From Bin55 sp965116055 (lineage in GTDB: Bacteria > Pseudomonadota > Gammaproteobacteria > Pseudomonadales > Azotimanducaceae), in assembly GCA_965116055.1 (NCBI GenBank), contig OZ220466.1, forward strand, positions 2,790,001 through 2,854,000: DNA of 64,000 bases, given 5' to 3'. Both the position numbers and the translations under genes were made by a program. This document shows positions 36,879 through 45,135 of this stretch, in pieces. Under the pieces are notes generated by a model. That model searched no databases. It had not been told where the DNA came from and worked only from the letters and a program-made list of their open reading frames with translations. The stretch's first letter is position 1; each line of letters begins with the position of its first letter.

Positions 36879-37787
36879 ATGACGCTCGATTTTGCGGAAT
36901 TGGATGCGGCTGTCGTCAAGAGGCGCAAGCAGCGAGAGGGCACTGTCGAGGGTCCAGGCTTCCGGTTCTATTGCCAGTCCAGCCTGAAAATGCAGCAATG
37001 CGCTGATGCGTCAATTGCTCTCACTGTCACGTCGCCGCCCTACTGGAACGCGATTGACTACGACATTCATGCCCGCAGCGGTCCCACGGCCTGGCATCGG
37101 GAGCGGCAGTACGAGGCGTTCGGCAAAACCTTTGAGGACTATCTCACCAATATTGCCAAGGTGTTCAAGGAGGTGAAGCGAGCCACTCTGGACGGCGGCT
37201 TTTGTGTCATTGTCGTCGGGACGATCCTACACAAGGGCAAGCATTACCCGATACCAATGTTGCTTACTGAACGGATGCTCAGCATTGGCTGGGAGTTCCA
37301 TCAGGATATTGTCTGGAACAAGGTGACAGGCGGCGTGAAGCGCGCAGGGGTGTTCATCCAGAAACCGCGATCAGGCTATTACTACCCGAACATCATGACG
37401 GAATACATCCTTGTATTCCGCAAGCCGGGTGACCCTCGGCGCGGGCAGAAGAAGGCACTGGATATTGACGAGCTGTTTACGCGCGACATCGCCAACAATG
37501 TCTGGCATATCGCACCGGTACCGCCGAAGACTATTGATCATCCCTGCCCGTTTCCCGAAGAACTAGCACGGCGCCTGGTCGTGCTCTATTCGGATGAGGG
37601 CGACGAGGTGCTTGATCCGTTCCTGGGAAGTGGGCAGACGGCCTTGGCGGCAGTTAAGAACAAGCGGCGATGCGTCGGCTACGACATTGAAGCCGGGTAT
37701 CTTGCCCTCGCACGCGAGCGAATAGCTGCCCCCCCTCCCCCTAGACGATTCAACCTGGTCGCCCGGTTCGACAAGGTTGCGGTATGA
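36879..37787 (+). CDS. DNA methyltransferase, beta class (type II-like), orphan
   Basis: 302 residues. The catalytic motif IV TSPPYWN (residues 51-57) precedes the SAM motif I DPFLGSGQTALAA (from about residue 246), the beta-class order. TSPPY is common among N4-cytosine methyltransferases, but N6-adenine cannot be excluded. FKEVKRATLDGG, NKVTGGVKRAG and EYILVFRKPG are typical of this group. No restriction enzyme gene follows; 387 bases downstream are without a gene. It therefore looks like an orphan methyltransferase or the survivor of a lost system. It is flanked by an IS1595 relic, and base composition is GC-richer than the gene before it. Confidence 0.9.
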   Translation: MTLDFAELDAAVVKRRKQREGTVEGPGFRFYCQSSLKMQQCADASIALTVTSPPYWNAIDYDIHARSGPTAWHRERQYEAFGKTFEDYLTNIAKVFKEVKRATLDGGFCVIVVGTILHKGKHYPIPMLLTERMLSIGWEFHQDIVWNKVTGGVKRAGVFIQKPRSGYYYPNIMTEYILVFRKPGDPRRGQKKALDIDELFTRDIANNVWHIAPVPPKTIDHPCPFPEELARRLVVLYSDEGDEVLDPFLGSGQTALAAVKNKRRCVGYDIEAGYLALARERIAAPPPPRRFNLVARFDKVAV

Positions 37788-38174
37788 TGGTGCAGGCCGT
37801 AACTCATATAACCGGTCATTGATCTTAATAAGTTATCCAACCTAACCGTTGAAGTAAGGGAGGAGGCGTCACTTCAGGGCAAACAGTCTTGACCCACGTA
37901 GGATTCCTCTAACCAACAGTTACTAGGTAGAGGTTCGCTAATGGCACATGTCTGTCATTACAAATGGCCAACATCAACGATTTTGTGACTTCATCTCGTT
38001 GCGAGATGAAATGGCCTTCAAAACAGATCGTTTTTATAGGTATCTTTACAGTTCCTATGCTGCTGGCCTATAACCCTAACCCGCGCTTCATCACTTGCAC
38101 GTTTTGGATGCCACCTATACCAATAGTCCTGGAGCATCCAATCCAGAACAAGTTATCTATGCGAGGTCAGACAT
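37788..38174. other. Intergenic region with a 9-bp hairpin
   Basis: No credible gene. The only structure seen is TTCATCTCG at 37990-37998 pairing with CGAGATGAA at 38002-38010 across a 3-base loop; it is not followed by a T-run. This is where a cognate restriction gene might have been expected. Confidence 0.5.
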
Positions 38175-38579
38175 TTACTCGACACCCGGTATCACGTTAG
38201 CTTCAATCTTGTGTCCATCAAGATCGAATACGAACGCACCGTAGTAGCCAGGTCCATACTCGGGCCGTAAACCAGGGGCACCGTCGGCAGTAGCACCGTG
38301 TTCAAGCGCTGTCGTATAAAACGCGTCAACCGCAGCTCGAGAAGGCGCAAGAAATGCGAAATGAGTGCCATTAGCAACGGTAGCCGATTCCTGATTGAGT
38401 GGCTTCTGTACCCAAAATTCTGGAAATAACTTGCCATATGCGACCGCAATCCCCGGGATCTCATGCTTACGCGTCGCACCAATCTCTGCCAGTACAGCGT
38501 CGTAGAATGCAATGGCTCTGTCGTATTGATTCGTACCAATTGACACATGATTCAAGATACTGGGTATGTCGTCGCTCAA
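38175..38579 (-). CDS. Glyoxalase/VOC family protein
   Basis: 134 residues from TTG 38579, which has GGAGG ten bases upstream and overlaps the stop of the preceding gene as TTGA; GTG at 38597 is the alternative. ILNHVSIGTNQYDRAIAFYD starts the betaalphabeta-beta-beta VOC fold, and GAFVFDLDGHKIEANV ends it with the usual metal-binding Glu. Similar small proteins are annotated as glyoxalase/bleomycin-resistance domains. The substrate is unknown. Coupled to the secreted protein gene upstream. Confidence 0.85.
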   Translation of the reverse strand: MSDDIPSILNHVSIGTNQYDRAIAFYDAVLAEIGATRKHEIPGIAVAYGKLFPEFWVQKPLNQESATVANGTHFAFLAPSRAAVDAFYTTALEHGATADGAPGLRPEYGPGYYGAFVFDLDGHKIEANVIPGVE

Positions 38580-39001
38580 GGTTTCACATCCTCCCACGCT
38601 GCTTTCTCAAGCCGCTTACATTCTTCGGTTTCTACTCGCCGCTTACCGATGAGCTTGTCCCACTTCGGTATGACGCAGGCGTAAGCCCTCTCAATGATTG
38701 GGCCCGATTCGTCTGCACGAATCAGTTCCGGCAGATTCTCGCTCATATCTTCTCGGCACGCTGCTAACATCGACTTCAGTTCCCTTTCACACTCCGTATA
38801 AGGTACGTCGAAACACGCCTTAAACTCCGGGGCCGTACACGCCGCTTCAGCAATCTGCTCGCTCATAAGTTTAAACATGGCGTCCACCCTAATAGGTGGA
38901 GGATTTGGCTTGTTCTCTTCCGACAACGCGATAGGCAGCCCGAAGAACAACAAGAGCACACCGAGCACTAGTAACCGTTCGCGAAGCAAGGGCTTTAGCA
39001 T
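38576..39001 (-). CDS. Small secreted cysteine-containing protein, unknown
   Basis: 141 residues. MLKPLLRERLLVLGVLLLFFGLPIALS is a signal peptide. The mature part has six cysteines (CTAPEFKACFD, TECEREL, AACRED, YACVIPKW, EECKRL), suggesting disulfides and a periplasmic helical protein. No family recognised. Its stop overlaps the start of the VOC gene, so the two are translated together. Confidence 0.7.
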   Translation of the reverse strand: MLKPLLRERLLVLGVLLLFFGLPIALSEENKPNPPPIRVDAMFKLMSEQIAEAACTAPEFKACFDVPYTECERELKSMLAACREDMSENLPELIRADESGPIIERAYACVIPKWDKLIGKRRVETEECKRLEKAAWEDVKP

Positions 39002-39068
39002 GCATGCGCGGACTGACTCAACAAGCTAATTATCTCAAATCTCAATCTGACGCTCAACCCATCATTGG

Positions 39069-39530
39069 TTGAGTACGATCCTATGCTTAGAATCGCCTCT
39101 TTTCGGTTTGCCAAGCGTATTGACTGAAGTCTCAACAGCGACGGCCCAACGCATAGCGACCGAAAACTTCGCTGCTCAACTTGGCATTGAACTCGTTGAA
39201 TCCGCTCCGGATCACGTCGTGGTCAAGATGCCTTATCATAAGAAGTTAGGCGTTGGGCGTATTCATGGTGGCGCGATCAGTGCACTAATTGATGTCGCGG
39301 CGACGGCCGCGTTCTGGTCGACATCGTTGGTAAATTCAAACTCAAAAGGTGCCACGGTCGGCTTGACTGTGAATTTTCTGAAATTAGCCGTGCAAACCGA
39401 TCTACTGGCAGATGCTAAGGTGAGACGGCGCGGGGGCACGCTGTGCACGGCGAATGTCTGCGTGACTGATCAAGCGGGAGATGAAATCGCAATCGCAGTC
39501 GTTACCTACAAACTAACGCACGGGTCATAA
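39069..39530 (+). CDS. PaaI-type hotdog thioesterase
   Basis: 153 residues, TTG start at 39069; no ATG occurs before the domain, and a later TTG near 39120 is also possible. RIHGGAISALIDVAATAAFW is the hotdog helix with the HGG motif of PaaI-type acyl-CoA thioesterases. GLTVNFLKLAVQTDLLADAKV and the following strands complete the fold. It is cytoplasmic and hydrolyses acyl-CoA; the chain type is unknown. Divergent from the small secreted protein gene. Confidence 0.85.
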   Translation: MSTILCLESPLFGLPSVLTEVSTATAQRIATENFAAQLGIELVESAPDHVVVKMPYHKKLGVGRIHGGAISALIDVAATAAFWSTSLVNSNSKGATVGLTVNFLKLAVQTDLLADAKVRRRGGTLCTANVCVTDQAGDEIAIAVVTYKLTHGS

Positions 39531-39866
39531 AATCTGTTCGTAATCTCAAGCACCTTCACAGCGCCAAATCGTAGAAGAATTCACGCTCGCCAGCCAAACT
39601 TTGGAAGTTACAACCCTGACCAAACAAGGAAGCGAATGCAAGCCAAGCTGATGTGTCGACCGGCAGAGAACAGAGTCGTTAGCGGTCGCACCCGCTTATG
39701 TGGACTTCGTGTGCTTCTTGAACTTGTCGTCATTGCTAGGAGCTGAGACGCAGGACGATTTGGTATTCAGAGAATAGGATATATTATCGTATTTATTCAC
39801 TTTATGGATTATTTTACCTATTATTTCCATAGAAAGATATATTTTCCTAATTCTATCTCGGGAAAT
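39531..39866. other. Intergenic region, AT-rich at its right end
   Basis: No credible gene. The last 100 bases (about 39765-39860) are strongly AT-rich and lie next to an IS1182-type end. Nothing else recognised. Confidence 0.45.
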
Positions 39867-39888
39867 TTTCTACGACGCAGGCTCCTAG
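39867..39888 (-). repeat. IS1182-type terminal sequence, solo end
   Basis: The reverse strand here reads CTAGGAGCCTGCG followed by YCGTAGAAA and is identical to 62660-62681 except at one position out of 22. The copy at 62660 stands directly before an IS1182 transposase gene, so this is probably a solitary end of the same element family. It falls exactly where the restriction-enzyme homology stops. Confidence 0.6.
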
Positions 39889-40020
39889 GCGGTAAGCCCA
39901 CACGGCGGTGGGAGGGACGTTGCGCCAGAACGTCTCGCCGTTGAGGTAGATGTCGAACGTCGTGTCGCCGAGGGCGGACAGGATATCGTCCATGGCAGCA
40001 CGTTCGGTAGGGGTGAAGGC
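39883..40020 (-). pseudogene. C-terminal fragment of a type ISP-like restriction-modification enzyme
   Basis: The frame encodes FTPTERAAMDDILSALGDTT and then FDIYLNGETFWRNVPPTAVW followed by AYRLG. Type ISP and related restriction-modification enzymes end with a segment of the form DVYLNxxAYWxNVPxxVWEYxIGGYQVxKKWLSYRE. The match stops at YRLG, where the IS1182-type end begins, so the GYQV part is gone. Upstream the same frame does not look like protein. It is therefore a short relic of a once-present system. The family call is from memory of the motif and needs a search. Confidence 0.5.
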
Positions 40021-40200
40021 ACGGTTGACGGCACGTCCCTCCGGCAGGCTCCTGAACGCAGTGCACCTTCGGGCTGTACATCCACTCGACGGGCCGCAAG
40101 GTCTGGATCGTCCAATCGCACCCAAGGACGGAGCCGCCGCGAGCTGCGCGCCATTTACAACGCGGGAGCAGGCTTCCTTTTTGCTGGCATGTCCGCTCAT

Positions 40201-41118
40201 TCATAGCCCCAATGCTGCCTGGAGTTTTTCCAGCGATTCCTTCTGTTTCTTTTTTTCCATCTTCCGTATATTGATCAACTTCCATTGAATCGCGGGCAGT
40301 TGGTCAATACCTGTCATTGGCATAAGAGTCCAATCCGGTTCCCCTTGTTTGATCGAGAGCAGGAATTTCTTCTCGTTCTCTGTCATTGAGTTCGTGATTG
40401 TTTCGATGAGTATTTTTCGGACTGCCACCAGTTCGTCGTGCTCAATGTCTTCGTTCGTCATTCCGACGAACTCTTGCTCGAACACTTGTCGAAAATCTTT
40501 CAGGTTGGGTGCAAGCAGTTCGTTCATCGGCCGGTCGTGGCTCGCAAGATAAATAATGAAGGCAGTGCGGGTTTCATCCGTGATGCCTTCGTTCTCCATC
40601 AGGATCTTGATGTCGAAGATATCGCGCGGATGCTGGCGGTCAAGTGCTGCACATAGATTCCCGCCATACAGATCTACAACCGCCAGAGTGCAGGCCGTCG
40701 CCGAAGCCTCAAACATTATTTCGGCCTGCTCGCTCAGCTGCCGTTCCACAGGCGCAAATACTGTACCCCGGAGCACCAGATTTGGTTCGATCTTGATCGT
40801 CGCCTCTGCTGTGCTGACGGATAACTTGGAAACATGCTCCGCTCCTCTTGTCTGGATCTCCTGTACAGTCGCTCGGGGTAAGCTTCTTCGAATCGCGACA
40901 GCGATTCGCTGCAATGCCTCACCGATACTTGCCAATGCCGTGTCGCGCGGCTCCAGGGGCAAGTAGGTCAGATCAATATCGACCGACAGTCGCGGCATGT
41001 CGCGTACATAAAAATTAATCGCCGTACCGCCCTTCAGCGCGAAACACTCCTCTGCTGCCACATGGGGCATGACCCGCAGCATCAGTTGTGCCTGTTTGAA
41101 GTAGGGACTGTCTTTCAT
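40201..41118 (-). CDS. abiEii: AbiEii nucleotidyltransferase toxin of type IV toxin-antitoxin system
   Basis: 305 residues from ATG 41118, which overlaps the antitoxin stop as ATGA. The nucleotidyltransferase motif is visible as ALKGGTAINFYV followed by RLSVDIDLTYLPL (GG plus DxD). RQHPRDIFDIKILMEN is the second conserved motif of the AbiEii/AbiGii family. AbiEii-type enzymes are GTP-binding nucleotidyltransferases that block growth and give abortive phage protection; the cognate AbiEi prevents this. The protein ends with a lysine-rich helix (KMEKKKQKESLEKLQ). Length and motifs are intact, so the toxin should be functional. Confidence 0.92.
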   Translation of the reverse strand: MKDSPYFKQAQLMLRVMPHVAAEECFALKGGTAINFYVRDMPRLSVDIDLTYLPLEPRDTALASIGEALQRIAVAIRRSLPRATVQEIQTRGAEHVSKLSVSTAEATIKIEPNLVLRGTVFAPVERQLSEQAEIMFEASATACTLAVVDLYGGNLCAALDRQHPRDIFDIKILMENEGITDETRTAFIIYLASHDRPMNELLAPNLKDFRQVFEQEFVGMTNEDIEHDELVAVRKILIETITNSMTENEKKFLLSIKQGEPDWTLMPMTGIDQLPAIQWKLINIRKMEKKKQKESLEKLQAALGL

Positions 41119-41912
41119 GCTGAATTCACCGAGGCCTTCCACTGCAGGTTCGAATCAGGAACAGCGATGTTGTATTTGGCATCCAGCCGTCCACCTTTGA
41201 CTATCATGCGCTTACCTTTACCGAAGTCCACTTTTAACAGATTTAGTTTCTTGACCCAAGCATGGTTACAGGCTTCTGCGAGAAACATGAACAGCCGCTT
41301 CACCTTCACCGAACGGCACTGTTCCAGTAGCGACTGCACCAAGCGCGGCCGCAGGGTGGTCAACCCCTCCATGAGCAGGGCGGCCTCTTCAAAGGATTCT
41401 TCCGCAGGTACGAGGTACAGCACTTCCATGATGGCGCGTTCGGGGGCTGAGAGGGTTATGGCGTAAGCGGCCAGCTCCTTTTTGGTGAGGCCTGCATTCG
41501 GATCGTCGGCAAACAGCTTCGTGGAGGAATAACGAAGAGCTAGCCCCCAGTCATATTGCCGGAACCAAGCGGGCAACCGGGTGCCAGGGGTACCGAACAG
41601 GGATACGGACCCACCCTTCCCTATCGCTAGGAAATGCGCATACCCCTGCATCTGCAGCGCCGATTTGGCCCCTGCATGAACGGGCAGCTTCAATTGTTCC
41701 TGGAGGGCATGCAGGCCACCAGTCCACTCGACCGTGCCGTCGGCACGCACATAGGCACCCTGGCCGATGCGCCGTATCCAGCCACTTTTCTCATACTCAT
41801 GCACCAGTTGCTGATAGGCGCCCTGGGTCTCAAGCCAGCGCGACACAGCCACAGTGCCTTGGGGCCATGCTGTGAGCAGGCGGTTTATTTTACTGCGGTT
41901 TTCACTAGTCAT
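41115..41912 (-). CDS. abiEi: AbiEi antitoxin / transcriptional regulator
   Basis: 265 residues from ATG 41912 (MTSENRSKINRLLTAWP); the frame is open a further 12 codons. The N-terminal winged helix (QGTVAVSRWLETQGAYQQLV, GWIRRIGQGAYVR) is the DNA-binding part. The C-terminal domain (SAPERAIMEVLYLVPAEESF, LLEQCRSVKVKRLFMFLAE) is the antitoxin domain of the AbiEi_3 group. It acts as antitoxin and represses its own promoter. The gene overlaps abiEii by four bases. An inverted repeat 56-87 bases upstream is a likely operator. Confidence 0.92.
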   Translation of the reverse strand: MTSENRSKINRLLTAWPQGTVAVSRWLETQGAYQQLVHEYEKSGWIRRIGQGAYVRADGTVEWTGGLHALQEQLKLPVHAGAKSALQMQGYAHFLAIGKGGSVSLFGTPGTRLPAWFRQYDWGLALRYSSTKLFADDPNAGLTKKELAAYAITLSAPERAIMEVLYLVPAEESFEEAALLMEGLTTLRPRLVQSLLEQCRSVKVKRLFMFLAEACNHAWVKKLNLLKVDFGKGKRMIVKGGRLDAKYNIAVPDSNLQWKASVNSA

Positions 41913-42674
41913 ATTTGTTAATCTTGCGCCAAAACAAACCTTACTCAAGCGAAAAGTTTATTTTGAACCTAATTTAACAAATTTCTCTTGTTAATTAGGT
42001 ATTGTAGTAAACTACACATCTTATGTGATAACCAGCACGCTGGTGGGCATATCGAACAATACTGATTTTGTGCTGGTTCAGATACATACGAGCTGAGTCG
42101 CCGTTTTGACAACGGTTGATTCGGTTCGAGAAATCGGGACTACGCGTTTTTGATGGAGCAAGCGTTATCGTACCGAATGTCTTGTCAGCCTGGGCACGAA
42201 GAGCCGCCCAGGCGACGCAGGCGGACTATCGGGTTTGCCTTTCAGTTTCCTTTTCCCTATCCCGCACGTTTTCCCATTCGGCATGGCCGTCGCTGCCGTT
42301 TTCTCCCGCTCTCCTGCGCGGGCATCCCGCGCAGACCGCCCTTCCTCCGGCCGGGCACTGTCGCTCAAGCGCCGCTCGGGCTGAATGTCAATGGCACACA
42401 ACAGCTTGTATCGCCCGACGGATTGAGCAGTCAGGCAGCGCGATTGGAACACCTTTCGGCGAGTCGGTTATCACACCCCACGCACCGATGGTGCAAATTC
42501 CGTAAGCGTCCGCCCGCGCATGAACCGGTGGAAACACCCGCAACGCCATGGGGTTATGAGTCAGCCTCTTCCGCTCCGCCGCACGGCTTCCTTGACGAAA
42601 CGCCGTCGCGGCCGCTTCCTGCATATTACCGCCCGGCCCGAACAGGGAGCTGCCAACCATGGGTAACAAACGGC
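41913..42674. other. abiE upstream region plus unrecognised GC-rich stretch
   Basis: The left 140 bases are AT-rich and hold the abiE promoter. From about 42110 to 42674 the DNA is GC-rich and has open frames on both strands. On the reverse strand a short frame with ICTIGAWGVITDSPKGVPIA (about 42440-42530) shares a conserved core with sequence at 44262-44298. I see no recognisable gene; it resembles the non-coding leaders found in integrative elements. Confidence 0.4.
41968..41999. promoter_or_regulatory. Inverted repeat, probable AbiEi operator
   Basis: CCTAATTTAACAA (41968-41980) and TTGTTAATTAGG (41988-41999) are reverse complements apart from one extra T in the left arm. The site lies 56 bases upstream of abiEi. 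AbiEi of characterised systems represses its operon by binding inverted repeats in its promoter, so this is the natural candidate. Confidence 0.6.
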
Positions 42675-43607
42675 TTACGGCGCGTCCTGATCGAAATAGT
42701 CTTCGTCGATCCGATTGACCTCGTAACGAAGCTGCGTCCGCACACCGATTCCGTGCCGGACCATAAGCCGCGCCAGTTCTTCACCGTCGATCAGGACAAT
42801 CCGCTTCGGACTCCGCGCCACATAGTTCTTGGCAGCGCGCGTGAAGCCGGAGGTGGTGACGAAAACGCCCTTCGTCGTGCCTGCGGCGTCAATCGCGCCC
42901 GCAAAGTTGCGCAGGTCGCTTTCGCCCACAGTGTTGCCTTCCGCGTATTTCTTCGTCTGCACGTAAACCTCGTCCAGACCGAGCGCATCCTCCCGGATCT
43001 TGCCATCAATTCCACCATCGCCCGAACGTCCTGTCACAAGGCCCATCACGGCATCGCCGCCGCCATAGCCCATCGCAATCAGCAAATCGACAACCGTCCG
43101 TTCGAGAAACTCCGGCGCCGCATCACGAACCCGATGCAGCACTTCGCCTTCCAGAACGCTGTTCAGCAATCGCCAAGCGTGGTTCAGAGTTTCCTCCGGG
43201 GTGTCGGGTGCGATCTTCGTTTGCTCGGATGTGTCGCACCCTTTGCTGGGAGGCGGAGCTTTCCTGCGTTGCAACCACTTGGCGAAATCCGGGTACTTTC
43301 TGAGCAGGTTCAGGTCAATGCGCGAAGGTGCACGCGACAACAAGTGTTTACCTTCGTCTGTGAGCCGATAGACACCGCGACGGGCCCGTTCCAGCAGCCG
43401 GGCTCGTTCCATGTACCTCACGGCCCAACCCACACGCATCACGAACACCGACTGCCGACCGCTCGGGAGCATTTCTCGGACATCTTCCGCCGAGAGTCCC
43501 TCGGCGGCGGCGATACGCTCGCGAACTTCGGAAAGTGACGTCTCCCCACCGCCATCGAACACCTTGAGAGCGGGGAGCATCAGCGATTGGAAATCAGGAA
43601 CGGGCAT
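42675..43607 (-). CDS. mrr: Mrr-type restriction endonuclease (type IV)
   Basis: 310 residues from ATG 43607 (MPVPDFQSLMLPALKVF), the usual Mrr start; an earlier in-frame start at 43619 is possible. The N-terminal winged helix (DGGGETSLSEVRERIAAAEG, GWAVRYMERARLLERARRGV) binds DNA. The C-terminal nuclease domain has GDGGIDGKIREDALGLDEVY followed by VQTKKY, the PD-(D/E)xK core with D and QxK. Mrr cuts methylated DNA. The start overlaps the 3' end of higA by 14 bases. The DNA is much GC-richer than the host genes, a sign of transfer. Confidence 0.93.
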   Translation of the reverse strand: MPVPDFQSLMLPALKVFDGGGETSLSEVRERIAAAEGLSAEDVREMLPSGRQSVFVMRVGWAVRYMERARLLERARRGVYRLTDEGKHLLSRAPSRIDLNLLRKYPDFAKWLQRRKAPPPSKGCDTSEQTKIAPDTPEETLNHAWRLLNSVLEGEVLHRVRDAAPEFLERTVVDLLIAMGYGGGDAVMGLVTGRSGDGGIDGKIREDALGLDEVYVQTKKYAEGNTVGESDLRNFAGAIDAAGTTKGVFVTTSGFTRAAKNYVARSPKRIVLIDGEELARLMVRHGIGVRTQLRYEVNRIDEDYFDQDAP

Positions 43608-43926
43608 CGGACGCCGCACTTGTTGTCGCCACCTGCCGCGGCGTCACGCATTTCGCGATCTCGCAGCCCGCCGCGATCTCCGCTTGGCGAAGCTCCCAGG
43701 TCTTCTGCAAGTTCATCCAGAGTTGCGGTGTCGTCCCGAAGTACCGCGCGAGCCGCAGCGCCGTGTCCGCGCTCACACCCCGTTGACCATTCAGGATCAT
43801 CGTCACCCGGTTCACCGGCACTCCCAGCGCCTTCGACAGCGCATTGGCCGACAGGTCAAGCGCTTCGATTTCCTCACGTAGTATTTCGCCGGGATGTACC
43901 GGCCTCATGCCGTTCCTCATATTCAT
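43594..43926 (-). CDS. higA: HigA antitoxin
   Basis: 110 residues from ATG 43926 with GAGGGAG seven bases upstream. MRPVHPGEILREEIEALDLS followed by ANALSKALGVPVNRVTMILN is the HigA/VapI-type helix-turn-helix, and TALRLARYFGTTPQLWMNLQ is the family's C-terminal signature. It neutralises HigB and represses the operon. The upstream higB frame is broken, while higA is intact. The 3' end overlaps mrr, so expression is probably linked. Confidence 0.92.
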   Translation of the reverse strand: MNMRNGMRPVHPGEILREEIEALDLSANALSKALGVPVNRVTMILNGQRGVSADTALRLARYFGTTPQLWMNLQKTWELRQAEIAAGCEIAKCVTPRQVATTSAASDARS

Positions 43927-43937
43927 GTTTGGCTCCC

Positions 43938-44218
43938 TCAGTGATAAGTCTACGATCTCGACCTCGCATGGCCCGTCGTCGGTCCAGCGGAAGCAGATGC
44001 GCCATTGCGCGTTGATCCGAATGCTGTACTGCCCGGCACGGTGCCCCGCAGCGCCTCCAGCCGGTTGCTGGGCAACGCGGCAAGGTCTCCGAGCGTCTCT
44101 GCGCTGTCCAGCAGGATCAGTCGACGCACCGCCTGATTGACGAAGCCTTGAAACGCCGAGACGCGTCGCCTCTCGAAGAAGTGCCGCTCTGGCTAAACCG
44201 TTGGAAAATGAACGGCTA
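43938..44218 (-). pseudogene. higB: HigB toxin, frameshifted
   Basis: Three pieces in alternating frames follow a RelE/HigB toxin: SFSNGLARA, then FFERRRVSAFQGFVNQAVRR with LLDSAETLGDLAALPSNRLE and ALRG, then GQYSIRINAQWRICFRWTDD with VEIVD. One base appears to be missing in the GGGG run after the LEAL codons, and one base extra just before the expected VDYH-stop near 43945. The toxin should be inactive. In a working copy this mRNA interferase would cut translated mRNA. Confidence 0.75.
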
Positions 44219-44280
44219 TCTTTCCCGAATCCGCTGGCATGGGCAATCAAGCCCATACGCCCTTCGGCGGTTTGCGCGTC

Positions 44281-44964
44281 ACACCCCAAGCACCAATTGA
44301 TCCCGTCATAATCCTTATGTTCGTCCGAATAAACAGTTGAATCTCCTTGATATGTTTGAGCAACTGACCATATAGTGTGTGCGATGTGATGTCAGCTACG
44401 TCCTTCGCGCGTAGCTTGTTATCACGTTGCTTGATCCCAACGATCGCCGCTTTGCCGACCGTTCCACCTCCAGCACGGAGTTTCTTGCTGACGTGTTTGT
44501 TCGACTCCGTCCCGCCGAAGGATGCTCATTGGCCTCTAGTCGCCTTCAATTTTGGACTTGCTACGATTCCAACCGCCACGTATCTTGTGCACCATCTTCC
44601 AGGCTGACTTCTGGCTGATGCCAAGGTCGCGATGCAGCTTCATACTGGATACGCCCTTCAAACTGGTGGACATCATGGCGATGGCGATGGCCCACTTCTG
44701 CAAACTGTGCTTGCTTCGGTGCATGATCGTGCCAGACTTCACGCTGAAGAACTGACGGCAGGATCGACAGTGATAGGGCAGCGGCTTTTCGGTTAGGTTG
44801 TGCTTGGTGTTGGTCGAACCACACAACGGGCAGAACCGTCCATCCTTCCAACGTGCCCTCTCAAACCATGTTCGTGCAGCTTGGTCATCAGGGAATATCT
44901 TGAACAGTTCAATGACGCTTAGACCCTTTCGGTCGTTACGACCAGGTGTCTTCTTGCTACCCAT
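44281..44964 (-). pseudogene. IS1595/ISXO2-like transposase, N-terminal half intact then broken
   Basis: From ATG 44964 the first 142 residues are in frame: WFERARWKDGRFCPLCGSTN, then PYHCRSCRQFFSVKSGTIMH with the zinc ribbon (CPLC, CRSC), and LGISQKSAWKMVHKIR. A stop at 44536 interrupts the catalytic part. Beyond it ESNKHVSKKLRAGGGTVGKA and VGIKQRDNKLRAKDVADITS can be read, and after a further shift VYSDEHKDYDGI. The C-terminal third is gone. This is the most complete of the three IS1595 relics in the window. Confidence 0.8.
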
Positions 44965-45135
44965 GAACAGATCCCTTGCTAGTCCTTGTAGTTGCGTGTG
45001 TTCATGCGTTTAACTATCGTCCTTAAATGGCTAATGTCAAGGGCTATTAACAACTAGTGACAAATGTTGTCGTGTTTAGTCAAGGTTATAAATCTCTACA
45101 ATTGGCGCTTCGTTACTTTTTGAACTGGTCTCAAA

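Noticed and set aside
37964..38200. Short forward frame after the methyltransferase
   Set aside because: 78 residues without ribosome binding site or family pattern; it contains a hairpin and overlaps the VOC gene end. Not a restriction enzyme.
39821..40285. Reverse open frame of 154 codons overlapping the restriction relic
   Set aside because: It overlaps abiEii and is in another frame than the YLNxxxFWRNVP segment; its protein is low-complexity Arg/Pro/Cys.
42150..43538. Long forward open frame of 462 codons opposite mrr
   Set aside because: It is antisense to the well-supported mrr gene, is rich in Pro, Arg, His and Cys, and has no family resemblance. GC-rich DNA keeps such frames open by chance.
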